Shown piece by piece: positions 53,668 to 62,572 of a stretch of 64,000 nt of DNA. The notes below the pieces were generated by a model. It was not told the DNA's origin. It ran no database searches and saw only the letters and a list, made by a program, of their open reading frames with translations. The first letter of the stretch is position 1, and every line of letters begins with the position of its first letter. Source of the stretch: Vibrio marisflavi CECT 7928 (GTDB lineage: Bacteria > Pseudomonadota > Gammaproteobacteria > Enterobacterales > Vibrionaceae); assembly GCF_921294215.1 (NCBI RefSeq), contig NZ_CAKLDM010000001.1:124001-188000 (forward strand), given 5' to 3'. Both the position numbers and the translations under genes were made by a program.

Positions 53668-55140
53668 TTACGTTCTAGTACTTCCTACCGTTATCCTGCG
53701 GTCAAAGTGTAACTCTAAGCCTGCCTTACCATACTGGTGCCAATCTGGGAGAGAATCTCCATTAGGTGAGCCGCTACGAACAAATGCGGCGATTGCCCCT
53801 TGAAATATATCAACTAAGTTTTCCATTTCTTGTTTGCCTGCTCCATCTAGCATGGGTGCATCAACCCATACATCTAGGTTACCAAACAAGAAAGGTAAAT
53901 CGATGCAGTGACAAGCAGCAAACTTCGATGAAGGCGCTTGCCAGTCAAAGCTGTAAACATATGTTGTTCCACCGTTGTCGCTATGGCCAGCAGCTGCTTC
54001 AAGGCTTCCTTCAGTAAAGATTGCTTGAGTTTGCACATCGCTTATAAGGTTAAATGGAGTAGAAGGAACTCTGTATCCAGCAGCTTTTTTCATTGCTGCC
54101 ACGGCCTGTTCACCAAAGCGGCGTTGGAAGAGTGGCATGGCTAATTTTGCTATTTCAGCTTGGATGGCTGGCTCTGTCGGCAAAAATGCGGCCATTTCCT
54201 CGCGAGTTGTACCTATCATCACATCTATATCGGTTGCAGAGCCCTCACGTAATGCCAGGCCCGGTTGTGAAGTAACAAAGTCACCATCTACAGAAGGGAT
54301 AAACGGAGGTGTAATTTCTCCTCCCGATGGAGCGAACTTCTCCTGTAAGAGTTTCTGTGCGCGCAAAAGCTCTTCGGAAGATACTCTACAAAGGGCTTCT
54401 CTATCTCCAGGTTTAACGCCAAGTTCCTCAAGGTATGCCGCCGCTATTTCACGAATTTTGTCAGGTTGATGAAGTTTTGCCCCGAGAGGAGCGCTCATCA
54501 TGATGGCACGATGGAAATACTGACGACTAGCTGGGTGATCGAGGTGAATAGCAACGGAATGAGCGCCTGCAGATTGCCCAGCTATTGTTACATTATTGGG
54601 ATCACCGCCAAAGCTAGATACCACTTTTTGAATAAAATCGAGAGCACAGAGTTGATCGTGTAAACCAAGGTTAGCTGGAGCGATGTCATCTATCGGGAGA
54701 AAGCCGAGTGCGCCAATGCGATAGCTGATATTGACTACAACCATTCCGGTATTCTTAACAAGCTGAGAGCCATCATAACAAGAATATGAACCGCTCCCAG
54801 TTATGAAAGCTCCTCCATGTATGTACACTAGAACAGGAGCATTTTCAGTATTGCTTGATGGAGCCCACACATCAAGGTGTAAGCAATCTTCCCCCATTGG
54901 AATTGAATATTCACCCATAACCGAATCAAGGCGGCAGGGTAACTGCAGGGGTTGCAAACCTTTTTTGGTACAGTCTAGTGGGGTGGTCCAAGGTGTTATG
55001 GGAACTGGTAGGGCAAAGCGATGTTCCTCTAATGGAGGAATAGCGTAACGTAGTCGGTGAGCAGACAAAACGCCTTGTGATTCGATACAACACACGGGGC
55101 CAAATGGTGTATTGATTTCTACGGTTTTTTGATTGTCCAT
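53668..55140 (-). CDS. Type B carboxylesterase/lipase
   Basis: A 490-residue alpha/beta-hydrolase. The nucleophile elbow is GQSAGAHS; EDCLHLDVWAP and VYIHGGAFITGSGS (oxyanion hole) are typical of the type B carboxylesterase family. No signal peptide, so cytoplasmic. The start is ATG 55140 with GGAG upstream. Natural ester substrate unknown; para-nitrobenzyl esterase-like enzymes are nearest. Confidence 0.9.
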   Translation of the reverse strand: MDNQKTVEINTPFGPVCCIESQGVLSAHRLRYAIPPLEEHRFALPVPITPWTTPLDCTKKGLQPLQLPCRLDSVMGEYSIPMGEDCLHLDVWAPSSNTENAPVLVYIHGGAFITGSGSYSCYDGSQLVKNTGMVVVNISYRIGALGFLPIDDIAPANLGLHDQLCALDFIQKVVSSFGGDPNNVTIAGQSAGAHSVAIHLDHPASRQYFHRAIMMSAPLGAKLHQPDKIREIAAAYLEELGVKPGDREALCRVSSEELLRAQKLLQEKFAPSGGEITPPFIPSVDGDFVTSQPGLALREGSATDIDVMIGTTREEMAAFLPTEPAIQAEIAKLAMPLFQRRFGEQAVAAMKKAAGYRVPSTPFNLISDVQTQAIFTEGSLEAAAGHSDNGGTTYVYSFDWQAPSSKFAACHCIDLPFLFGNLDVWVDAPMLDGAGKQEMENLVDIFQGAIAAFVRSGSPNGDSLPDWHQYGKAGLELHFDRRITVGSTRT

Positions 55141-55521
55141 TCTTTACTCCTTTGGTTATCAATTCTTGCTAACCGACAGTAGTCGTTAATCAAGCTATGA
55201 GTGCGTGAAATTAAAAGGGCAAAGTTATTTAAATGGAGATGATATGACTGTTGCTCTTAGCTTCTGCTCCTAGTTGAACACATTTACTTATCGGAAATCG
55301 CGCATAAATTATTTATACCGGCTAGCATATTAACAGCAAGAATATAGACCTCTCAATAGACCTTTCTTTGCTAGTAAGCCGGAACGCCACTAATTAATCA
55401 CTATTTGCTGTCAGTTTAATTATTGGCACCCTAATAGAACTTCCATTTATCTTATATAGCTCAAAACCCTTTCTAAATGATGAATGTGTCAATTTTAATT
55501 TATCTTTCAAGGAGCTGGAAC
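55141..55521. other. Intergenic region
   Basis: 381 AT-rich bases upstream of the esterase gene and downstream of a solute-binding gene. It should hold the esterase promoter. No gene, repeat or operator is recognised. Confidence 0.5.
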
Positions 55522-56478
55522 TTAATTGGGTTTGAATGGGCACTCGTCCAAGCTTATAGGCTCTTTCTCTTTGCCGGAACTAGAATACTTGCTTTGAATT
55601 CGTTCTTTTATGCCACTACTGTTTAATTGTTCAATTACAGCATTAAACTTAGGAATTAGGTGTTGATAGTCACGATGGAGCCTTACGTGTAAAAGTACGG
55701 TCTCAAAACGGTAGATTACTTCAAAGTTGTCTATATCATATTTGAAATCGTACTGATTGTTACTGAGCAAGTACTGCAGCTCGTTTTCATTGATGATGAT
55801 AGCTTTTAACCTTCCACGAAGAAGCTTCGGCAGTAAGTTTTTTGAGTTTGAGGGGCTAGTTTGTATTTTTCCTGCGTTGAATGCTTCAGTAAATCCCTCT
55901 GGGTAGTAATATCCAACCGTTACTCCTACCTTTTCCCCATGCAAGTCTTTGGAAGACTGAATATTTTTAAATACTCCTTTTTTGGCAAGAATAATATCAG
56001 ATGTTGAAAATAATGGACTTGTATAGGATGAGCTAGACTCTTCGGCTTTCCTCCAAAAAGGAGAAATTGCAGACTCCGCGTTGATGCGACGTCCCCATTC
56101 TTTTCTCATACGCTTAGCATTTTTTATATCCAGCAGTTCCAGATCTGTTTTAGTACATACGGTAATAACCCTTAGTGTATCTATTGCTATCCCACCCCAA
56201 CTACCATCATCTGACTGTATGCGCCAAGGTATCCAAGGAGAAACCGCTACCGATAACGAGTTTTCATTTGAAGGATAGGCTTTGTTGAGTAGGGTGGAGA
56301 AAAACATCACTACAATAACTGTACAAAAGAAATGGATGCTGAGGCTGGCAATCCCTCCTTTTGTCCATGAGCTTATGGTACGGAACCCTGATTTTTGTAT
56401 CGGCATCACTTTATGTATCCCACAATATGTTGTTTGAACTTTCTCTGGTTTTACAGTATTTGCTCGGGAATCAGACAT
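55522..56478 (-). CDS. Solute-binding-like protein with N-terminal membrane anchor
   Basis: A 318-residue protein from ATG 56478 (AGGAGTGGTT upstream). A membrane segment at about 45-65 is preceded by a 40-residue polar stretch, so the protein is probably anchored rather than released. The rest is a family-3-like binding fold (SVAVSPWIPWRIQS, GVTVGYYYPEGFTEAF). No transporter is adjacent. The long cytoplasmic lead is unusual for a binding protein. Confidence 0.7.
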   Translation of the reverse strand: MSDSRANTVKPEKVQTTYCGIHKVMPIQKSGFRTISSWTKGGIASLSIHFFCTVIVVMFFSTLLNKAYPSNENSLSVAVSPWIPWRIQSDDGSWGGIAIDTLRVITVCTKTDLELLDIKNAKRMRKEWGRRINAESAISPFWRKAEESSSSYTSPLFSTSDIILAKKGVFKNIQSSKDLHGEKVGVTVGYYYPEGFTEAFNAGKIQTSPSNSKNLLPKLLRGRLKAIIINENELQYLLSNNQYDFKYDIDNFEVIYRFETVLLHVRLHRDYQHLIPKFNAVIEQLNSSGIKERIQSKYSSSGKEKEPISLDECPFKPN

Positions 56479-56676
56479 AACCACTCCTTGGTTTAAAAGA
56501 GTATAGTATTGCCTTTGGGTGTTAGCTCTAAATCCTCTCTTTAGTCTCCATAACTGAACTAATAGAGATTAATCTTTACTGCTCTCCAATAGATGCAACG
56601 ATTACATAGAAACATATTGTGTCCTGTAAGGACGTAAATTAATCTATAAATAGGTTGAATCATGAGAGGTTGAAGT

Positions 56677-57561
56677 ATGGATTGGTTGGAAAGTGTGCGC
56701 ACTTATGTTCGAGTTGTGGAGCAAGGGAGTTTCCACTCGGCAGCTAAATCCCTCAACATGACAACTTCTGGGTTAAGTAAACGGATAAACTGGCTTGAGA
56801 ATCAGCTCAATATTCAATTAATGAAGAGAACGACACGTTCATTATCATTAACCGAAGCTGGCGAGCACTTCTATCAAAAAGCCAGATACCAGTTATTGGA
56901 GTGGCAATCACTGGTAGATGAAACCCGAACCATAGACTCGAGCCCGTATGGGAAACTTATCATTGGCGCTACTGTTGCGGTTGGCGCCAAGATTCTAATG
57001 CCTTATATCGATAGCTTCTTAGCGAAATATCCGAATATGAAAGTAAAGTTGATCATGACTTCTCCGGGGCAGATTCCTGAGTTGCAATTAGATGTTTTTA
57101 TCAGTCGTAAAGTCGAGCAGATAAATACGCTGAGTCACAAGGCTTTGCCACTATCCAATCACCGTCAAAGGTTTTACGCTTCACCTGATTATCTCAGCCG
57201 TCATGGTACTCCAAGCACAATTGAAGATCTCAGGGAACACAATTTGTTAGTTTGGGGTGAACATGAAGAAAAAAGACTCACTCTTTCGAATGGCGAAACC
57301 TTGTTGATGGATGGAAACTTCGTCACCTCCAACCCTGAAGCGTTATTTGAGAGCGTAAAACGGGGCATGGGAGTTGTACTGACGCCAGAGAACTTGGCAC
57401 AAGAAAGTGTCGAGAAAGGAGATATTATTTCAATATTGCCTGACGTTCATGGCGAAGGTCTCTCACTATATGCGTACTACCCTTACTTACAGCAAACACA
57501 TGCGCGAACCCAATTGTTTATAGACTTTCTTAAAGAGAATTTCATTCAACCTCGGGAATAA
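56677..57561 (+). CDS. LysR-family transcriptional regulator
   Basis: A 294-residue protein. The N-terminus (DWLESVRTYVRVVEQGSFHSAAKSL) and HTH (SGLSKRINWLENQLNIQLMK) are standard LysR. The C-terminal effector domain is intact. It lies between two solute-binding genes on the opposite strand and might control one of them. GAGAGGTTG precedes ATG 56677. Confidence 0.9.
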   Translation: MDWLESVRTYVRVVEQGSFHSAAKSLNMTTSGLSKRINWLENQLNIQLMKRTTRSLSLTEAGEHFYQKARYQLLEWQSLVDETRTIDSSPYGKLIIGATVAVGAKILMPYIDSFLAKYPNMKVKLIMTSPGQIPELQLDVFISRKVEQINTLSHKALPLSNHRQRFYASPDYLSRHGTPSTIEDLREHNLLVWGEHEEKRLTLSNGETLLMDGNFVTSNPEALFESVKRGMGVVLTPENLAQESVEKGDIISILPDVHGEGLSLYAYYPYLQQTHARTQLFIDFLKENFIQPRE

Positions 57562-57597
57562 AGCCAAAGTGTTTCAATGGGGCAGTTCTTACAACAA

Positions 57598-58410
57598 CTA
57601 GTTTAAATCTAATGCTTTTAAGAGCTGCTCATTTTCTACTTGTTCTCTGAGCTGCTGTAGCTCGCCAGACTCAATCATTTGTGCCAAGTGTTTATCAAGC
57701 TCGTCAAGTAGTGCCTGATCATAGGACGATTTCCTTGATAGCAGTAATTTAAACCCAACAGATTTGTACGTTTTCCTTAATGCTTTCACTTTGTTGTTTA
57801 AGTTCATTTTATGTAGAAGGGTCTCGCCAACAAGGTAGGAGTGAAGAAACACGTCTTTTCGACCAAATGCTATCAACCCTAAACATTGTTGCGCAGAAGT
57901 AAGAGAGGTATAGGGTAAGTCGTAGTTTTTAAGTATTTGCTCTGAAGAGCCATCACCATTGACGACTACGTACTGTAATTTCTTATTTTTAAGAATGTCT
58001 TGGTCAGGTTTTATGTTTTCAAATAAAGGCGATTCTTGAGAAACAAATGCGCGCCAATCTAAAGAGAACAAATCGTATTTGTTGGCTAAAAAATAATGTT
58101 CTCTTTCCGGAGTAATTGCAGTAAATATGGCGTCGTAGCGGCCTTGCTTCGCACTCTCTTGAGCCCTTGCCCAAGGTTCGGCGTAGGAGTTAACTTCCAT
58201 ACCCATTTTTTCAGTCAAAATCTTACTGAGTAAAACCGGCAAAATACCTGAAACGGCGTGATTTTCTAGGTGATAAGAAAACGGTGCCCAGCGCGAGCTG
58301 TAAACGACACTGATAGTTTTTCCTTTAAATGAAGTCGAGCTTGAATAGGCTGTATGGGGTAAAAGTGTACTGCACAAGATCAGCAAAGAAACAAATAGAT
58401 AACGCTGCAT
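57598..58410 (-). CDS. Orphan periplasmic solute-binding protein, family 3
   Basis: A 270-residue protein with signal peptide (ending PHTAYSSS), GGAGTGAGTT before ATG 58410. The fold begins ISVVYSSRWAPFSYHLENH and includes GILPVLLSKILTEKMGMEVN. The fourth orphan of this kind in the window. No transporter is linked. Ligand unknown. Confidence 0.82.
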   Translation of the reverse strand: MQRYLFVSLLILCSTLLPHTAYSSSTSFKGKTISVVYSSRWAPFSYHLENHAVSGILPVLLSKILTEKMGMEVNSYAEPWARAQESAKQGRYDAIFTAITPEREHYFLANKYDLFSLDWRAFVSQESPLFENIKPDQDILKNKKLQYVVVNGDGSSEQILKNYDLPYTSLTSAQQCLGLIAFGRKDVFLHSYLVGETLLHKMNLNNKVKALRKTYKSVGFKLLLSRKSSYDQALLDELDKHLAQMIESGELQQLREQVENEQLLKALDLN

Positions 58411-58512
58411 AACTCACTCCAAAATCCAATCACATCTCTAAGTGTAGTTAAACCTTTTCATTTGTGAGTGATTTGCTTGGCACAGAGTTAGAGATAGCAA
58501 AATTGGAACCGA

Positions 58513-58527
58513 CAGCACTTTGTGCTG
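58513..58527 (-). terminator. Weak terminator candidate after the HAD gene
   Basis: CAGCAC and GTGCTG with a three-base loop; the minus strand is followed by a moderately T-rich stretch. It lies 40 bases past the HAD stop. Confidence 0.35.
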
Positions 58528-58566
58528 CCGGATATACGCGCAATGTTTATATAGACATTTCTGGAA

Positions 58567-59217
58567 CTAGTGGATGCTTTTTAGCTTGGTAAGCACATCT
58601 GTTAGCGAGGGTTCAATAGAATGACCAAGTGCAATGACTTCGTCTGTCGGTTGTATGAGATCTGGAATTTGATAGGCAATGGTGCCAGCGGCTACCGCGG
58701 CTTTGATACCGTTATTGGAATCTTCAAATGAGAGACATACATCCGGGCTTACTTCCAATCGACTTGCCGCAAGCAAATAAATCTCTGGATCGGGTTTACT
58801 GTTGGATACTTCGCAGCCCGTAGTTAAGTTTTGAAAATACTGATCGAGGCCTGCCAATCTCAGTTTGGTTTTGGCGACATTGTTCTCTGTAGAAGTTGCC
58901 ACGGCCATAGGAATGGATTGGTTATGTAACCAATCTAACAGCTCAATCACACCTTGCTTTACAGGGATAGGTTCATGCATGACCACCGCTTGGTAGCGTC
59001 GTTTCCATTCATTGTGTAATGGTTGGTAGTCTGCGCCATAAGCACCAGTAAGGATCTCTTCACAACGTTTTGAATTACAACCAATGATGTTGAGATAAGC
59101 GGATTCTAAAAAAGGGAGGTTAAGGGCATCGCAGGCTTGTTGGAAAATAGTTTTACATACGCGCTCGGTATCGAGCAAAAGACCGTCCATGTCGAAAATG
59201 GCTGCTTTGAATTTCAT
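58567..59217 (-). CDS. HAD-family phosphatase, beta-phosphoglucomutase-like
   Basis: A 216-residue protein. The catalytic motif FDMDGLLLDTE is intact; later come VATSTE (motif II), SKPDPEIY (motif III) and FEDSNNG (motif IV). The cap insert after motif I is typical of the beta-PGM group, which removes phosphate from sugar phosphates. Substrate unknown. Confidence 0.9.
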   Translation of the reverse strand: MKFKAAIFDMDGLLLDTERVCKTIFQQACDALNLPFLESAYLNIIGCNSKRCEEILTGAYGADYQPLHNEWKRRYQAVVMHEPIPVKQGVIELLDWLHNQSIPMAVATSTENNVAKTKLRLAGLDQYFQNLTTGCEVSNSKPDPEIYLLAASRLEVSPDVCLSFEDSNNGIKAAVAAGTIAYQIPDLIQPTDEVIALGHSIEPSLTDVLTKLKSIH

Positions 59218-59307
59218 TCTATCTACGCAAATAATTTTTAATAACTAGGCGTTATTGTTACATAGATTGTTTACCCAAAGTAGCCATTCCGAATGTGTCG
59301 TAAAGAT

Positions 59308-60129
59308 TTATGCGTTAGCGCGAGTCAGAGTCGATTTTTTCAGGTTGTCAGTACTGACAATCGGTCGCTCTTCTTTAGGTGTTGCGTACCAATAACCTAA
59401 GCCAACAAAAACCGACCCTGAAACTAAGTTGCCTAGTGAAACCCAAAGCAAGTTGTTGGCAGCGCCGGCTACCGTAAACCCAGGAGCTGAATCACCTAGC
59501 CAAGATAAAGCAAAGATGGTCATATTGGCGACAGAGTGCTCATAACCACTGGCAATGAAGGCAAGTAAGCACCACCAAATGGCAATAAATCGACCTACTC
59601 CTGTTTCTCTTTGGCACATCCATATCGCAAGGCACACAAGCCAGTTACATAGCATACCTTTCACAAAGAGTGCTCCAGCAGACGTGGTTGATTTTGCTAA
59701 AGCGGTTAGGTGCAAGAGGCTGGTGGCATCTGGTAAAAGCTTGCCTCCACCAGTGCTCATAAATAATACCGCGATAAACACAGAACCGAGAAAATTACCT
59801 GCCCAAGTTGCAGGAAGAACTCTCGCCGCATCTTTCCAACGCACATGGCCAGTTTTGGCTCCTAAGGTGAAGTAAAGCGTGTGGCCAGTAAACAGTTCAG
59901 AGCCTGCAATAATCACTAGCGTGAGTGCGACACCAAAGGTCGTACCCATAACTAAATATCGCACAGATGGGTCAACTAGGTTTCCGAGAGTGAAGATTAA
60001 AATAACACCAAGTCCCACATAAGCGCCTGCCATTGCAGAGCTAATCCAAAAGCTCAACGGGTTGTCATTGAAGAGGTTTTTAATGCGAAAAGAGGTATTA
60101 CTGCATTTCTTGATTGGGTCTGTAAACAT
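59308..60129 (-). CDS. Formate/nitrite transporter family channel
   Basis: A 273-residue protein with six or seven membrane segments and the FNT motifs GSELFTGHTLYFTLGAKTGH, LCNWLVCLAIWM and SGYEHSVANMTIF. It conducts formate, nitrite or a related small anion. FocA and NirC cannot be separated from sequence alone. GGAGATAGGGA precedes ATG 60129. It is a single gene. Confidence 0.9.
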   Translation of the reverse strand: MFTDPIKKCSNTSFRIKNLFNDNPLSFWISSAMAGAYVGLGVILIFTLGNLVDPSVRYLVMGTTFGVALTLVIIAGSELFTGHTLYFTLGAKTGHVRWKDAARVLPATWAGNFLGSVFIAVLFMSTGGGKLLPDATSLLHLTALAKSTTSAGALFVKGMLCNWLVCLAIWMCQRETGVGRFIAIWWCLLAFIASGYEHSVANMTIFALSWLGDSAPGFTVAGAANNLLWVSLGNLVSGSVFVGLGYWYATPKEERPIVSTDNLKKSTLTRANA

Positions 60130-60363
60130 TCCCTATCTCCCTGTTATTTATCCAGCAAATTCTGTAAAAATCTTCATGATTTGTAATCAAATTACGCGGC
60201 GAAAGAGATGCCTCGTTTCTAATTTCATAATCAAATCATATGATGTAAGAAAGTTAACATAGTTTTGTGGGATGTTTTTAACAAAGTGAGGTGTAATTGA
60301 TTTACATTAATTTTTGAACAAAAATTACAAGATGAGAGATAATTTACGTGCTAGAAAGCGGTG

Positions 60364-61797
60364 CTAACAGTGAAACAGACTCGCTAGCCTGGCTATATCC
60401 TGTGGAATATCATCCATCGATACATTGCCAAACCCCAATATGACTGCGTTCCAATCTCGCTCTATATTTTTGTTGTGCTCGTAATAGCTCATCGGACGAA
60501 TATTGAGACCAACTTTCTGAGCGGCATCTACCAAATCTTGTTCGTCGATACTGCCGTGCCATTTTAGAGTGATGTGCATACCTGCTGCTTGACTCACAAC
60601 TTCTAAGCTACTTGGCAAATGAAGCTTGATAGCGTCTATCATTGCTTGGTGCTTAAGCTTGTATAGGCGACGCATTTTTCGGACATGTCGTATTAGATCT
60701 CCTTCGCGAATAAAGTCCGCTAACGCAGCTTGCACGTGAGCAGGGGAATCTCCAGTGATTGCATCTTTTATGGTTAGACATTTGCTGATGAGCGACTCGG
60801 GCACAACCAAATAGCCAAGCCTTAGACTATTAAACATCACCTTACTAAATGATCCGACATAGATGACATGTTCATCTCTGCCCATCTGCCCAGCTAGCCC
60901 CTGCATGCTAGTGTAAGGACGATGAGCAAATTGAAATTCGCTGTCGTAATCGTCCTCGATGATCCAGCTATTTCCCTGCACTGCCCACTCAATTAAGCTC
61001 AGTCGCTGTTTTGTATCTAGCGAGGTTCCGAGTGGGTACTGGTTACTGGGTGTGATATACAGCGCTTTGGCATTACTTTGTAGAACCAAGTCTATATCTA
61101 AGCCGAGTTTTGGCACCACAGGAGCTGCGATAAAATTGCTACCGAGCAGATTGATAATCTTGCTCATTTGCGTATAGCCAGGCTGTTCCATCAGTATTGA
61201 ATCCGACGGACTAAGCGTCGCCATTAAAGCAATAGAGAGAGCTTGTTGTGCCCCTGAAGTAATAATGATGCGGCTAGGATTACATACTACGCTTCGACTT
61301 GTCGCAAGATAATCGGACAGCGCACTGCGCAGCTCTATGCTGCCTTGGATATGCTGCGAACCCAGTAAATGTACGCGCGAGCTATGTTGCTGTAGTAGGC
61401 GTTGCCATTTTTTTATCGGAAATAGGTTTAAATCTGGCACACCTGATGCGAAAGCCCCGTCGTTGTTGTAAGGAGGTATTGAGCTTTGTTGTGCTGAGTG
61501 TGCAATCGGTGCTGGTAGGTAGGCTTCAGGAAGCTCGATACAGACATAAAACCCTGAACCTGCGCGGCTTTCTATATACCCTTCTGCGACCAATTGTTCG
61601 TAGGTGTTTGTTACAGTATTTCTGCTCAGCGATAACTCTTCGGCAAGCTTTCTAGTTGAGGGGAGTTTGCCTCCAATTGGCCACAGTTGCTCGACGATTT
61701 TCTCTCGTATTGCCTTGAAAAGCTCGGTTTGTTTTGCGCCTTTACTGTTAGACAGTTGAAGATCACCAATGTCGATTAATGGCATAACTGGACCCAT
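60364..61797 (-). CDS. MocR/PdxR-type GntR regulator with aminotransferase domain
   Basis: A 477-residue protein from ATG 61797 (ATG 61785 is also possible; the upstream frame extends through the divergent promoter). An N-terminal GntR winged helix (KLPSTRKLAEELSLSRNTVTNTYEQL) is joined to a fold-type I aminotransferase domain, with ITPSNQYPLG and the PLP-binding Lys in SFSKVM. Such regulators sense pyridoxal phosphate or an amino-compound. It is divergent from a flavin split-barrel gene of the pyridoxamine-oxidase superfamily, which it likely controls. Confidence 0.9.
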   Translation of the reverse strand: MGPVMPLIDIGDLQLSNSKGAKQTELFKAIREKIVEQLWPIGGKLPSTRKLAEELSLSRNTVTNTYEQLVAEGYIESRAGSGFYVCIELPEAYLPAPIAHSAQQSSIPPYNNDGAFASGVPDLNLFPIKKWQRLLQQHSSRVHLLGSQHIQGSIELRSALSDYLATSRSVVCNPSRIIITSGAQQALSIALMATLSPSDSILMEQPGYTQMSKIINLLGSNFIAAPVVPKLGLDIDLVLQSNAKALYITPSNQYPLGTSLDTKQRLSLIEWAVQGNSWIIEDDYDSEFQFAHRPYTSMQGLAGQMGRDEHVIYVGSFSKVMFNSLRLGYLVVPESLISKCLTIKDAITGDSPAHVQAALADFIREGDLIRHVRKMRRLYKLKHQAMIDAIKLHLPSSLEVVSQAAGMHITLKWHGSIDEQDLVDAAQKVGLNIRPMSYYEHNKNIERDWNAVILGFGNVSMDDIPQDIARLASLFHC

Positions 61798-61879
61798 ATA
61801 TGTGCTAAATCTGGCTCTAATAAGAGTACCAATTGGTTGGTAAATTACAATCAACAGATCAAGAGAATGGGAAATATCG

Positions 61880-62542
61880 ATGCTATCAAATACGCAAAGA
61901 ACCACTATAAAAAAAGGACAACACAAAGCAGTGTTCGAAAGAGAAAAACTGCATGCAATCATTGATGAAAGTTTAATTGCTCATATAGCGATTGAAGGTG
62001 AATCCGGCCCAGTGGTTATTCCAATGCTTGCTTGGCGTGTCGATGAGCACGTTTATATTCATGGTGCTAACAACAGCCGACTAATGCGCAAACTTAAAAC
62101 GGGCGCACAAACTTGTTTAACCTTTACTTTATTTGATGGTTGGGTTTTGGCGCGTTCGGCATTTCATCACAGTGCGCACTATCGATCCGCGGTGGTATTT
62201 GGCCAATTTGATGAGGTGGAAAATAAACAAGACAAAGATCGATTGTTGAATCACTTTATCGAGCAAATCGCACCGGGTAGAACAGATGAAGTGAGGCTCA
62301 GTAATGACAAGGAGTTGGCCGCAACCACTTTGTTAAAAATCCCTCTAGAAGAAGCGTCGGTCAAAATCAGCAACAATGATGTTAGTGATGATAAAGAAGA
62401 TTTGGATCTACCAGTGTGGGCTGGGTACATCCCATACCAAACGAAGGTTGGCCCACTTAAGCCTATCGCGGAAATAGCGGACACGTTAACAACGCCTGAC
62501 TACAGCTGCGCCTATGGAAATAGATGGAAGGCCGCTAAATAG
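61880..62542 (+). CDS. Pyridoxamine 5'-phosphate oxidase-superfamily flavin protein
   Basis: A 220-residue split-barrel flavin protein. VVIPMLAWRVDEHVYIHG and NNSRLMRKL fit the FMN-binding region. It is related to PdxH only distantly and is probably not the housekeeping enzyme. It is paired with a MocR regulator in head-to-head fashion, a common arrangement. The stop codon lies inside a perfect hairpin. Confidence 0.85.
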   Translation: MLSNTQRTTIKKGQHKAVFEREKLHAIIDESLIAHIAIEGESGPVVIPMLAWRVDEHVYIHGANNSRLMRKLKTGAQTCLTFTLFDGWVLARSAFHHSAHYRSAVVFGQFDEVENKQDKDRLLNHFIEQIAPGRTDEVRLSNDKELAATTLLKIPLEEASVKISNNDVSDDKEDLDLPVWAGYIPYQTKVGPLKPIAEIADTLTTPDYSCAYGNRWKAAK

Positions 62543-62550
62543 CGGCCTTC
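62527..62550. terminator. Hairpin overlapping the stop codon
   Basis: GAAGGCCGCTA and TAGCGGCCTTC with an AA loop; the stop TAG (62540-62542) is part of the stem. It lies between convergent genes. No U-tract follows. Confidence 0.55.
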
Positions 62551-62572
62551 GATTAGAGGTGATTATCGTTAA

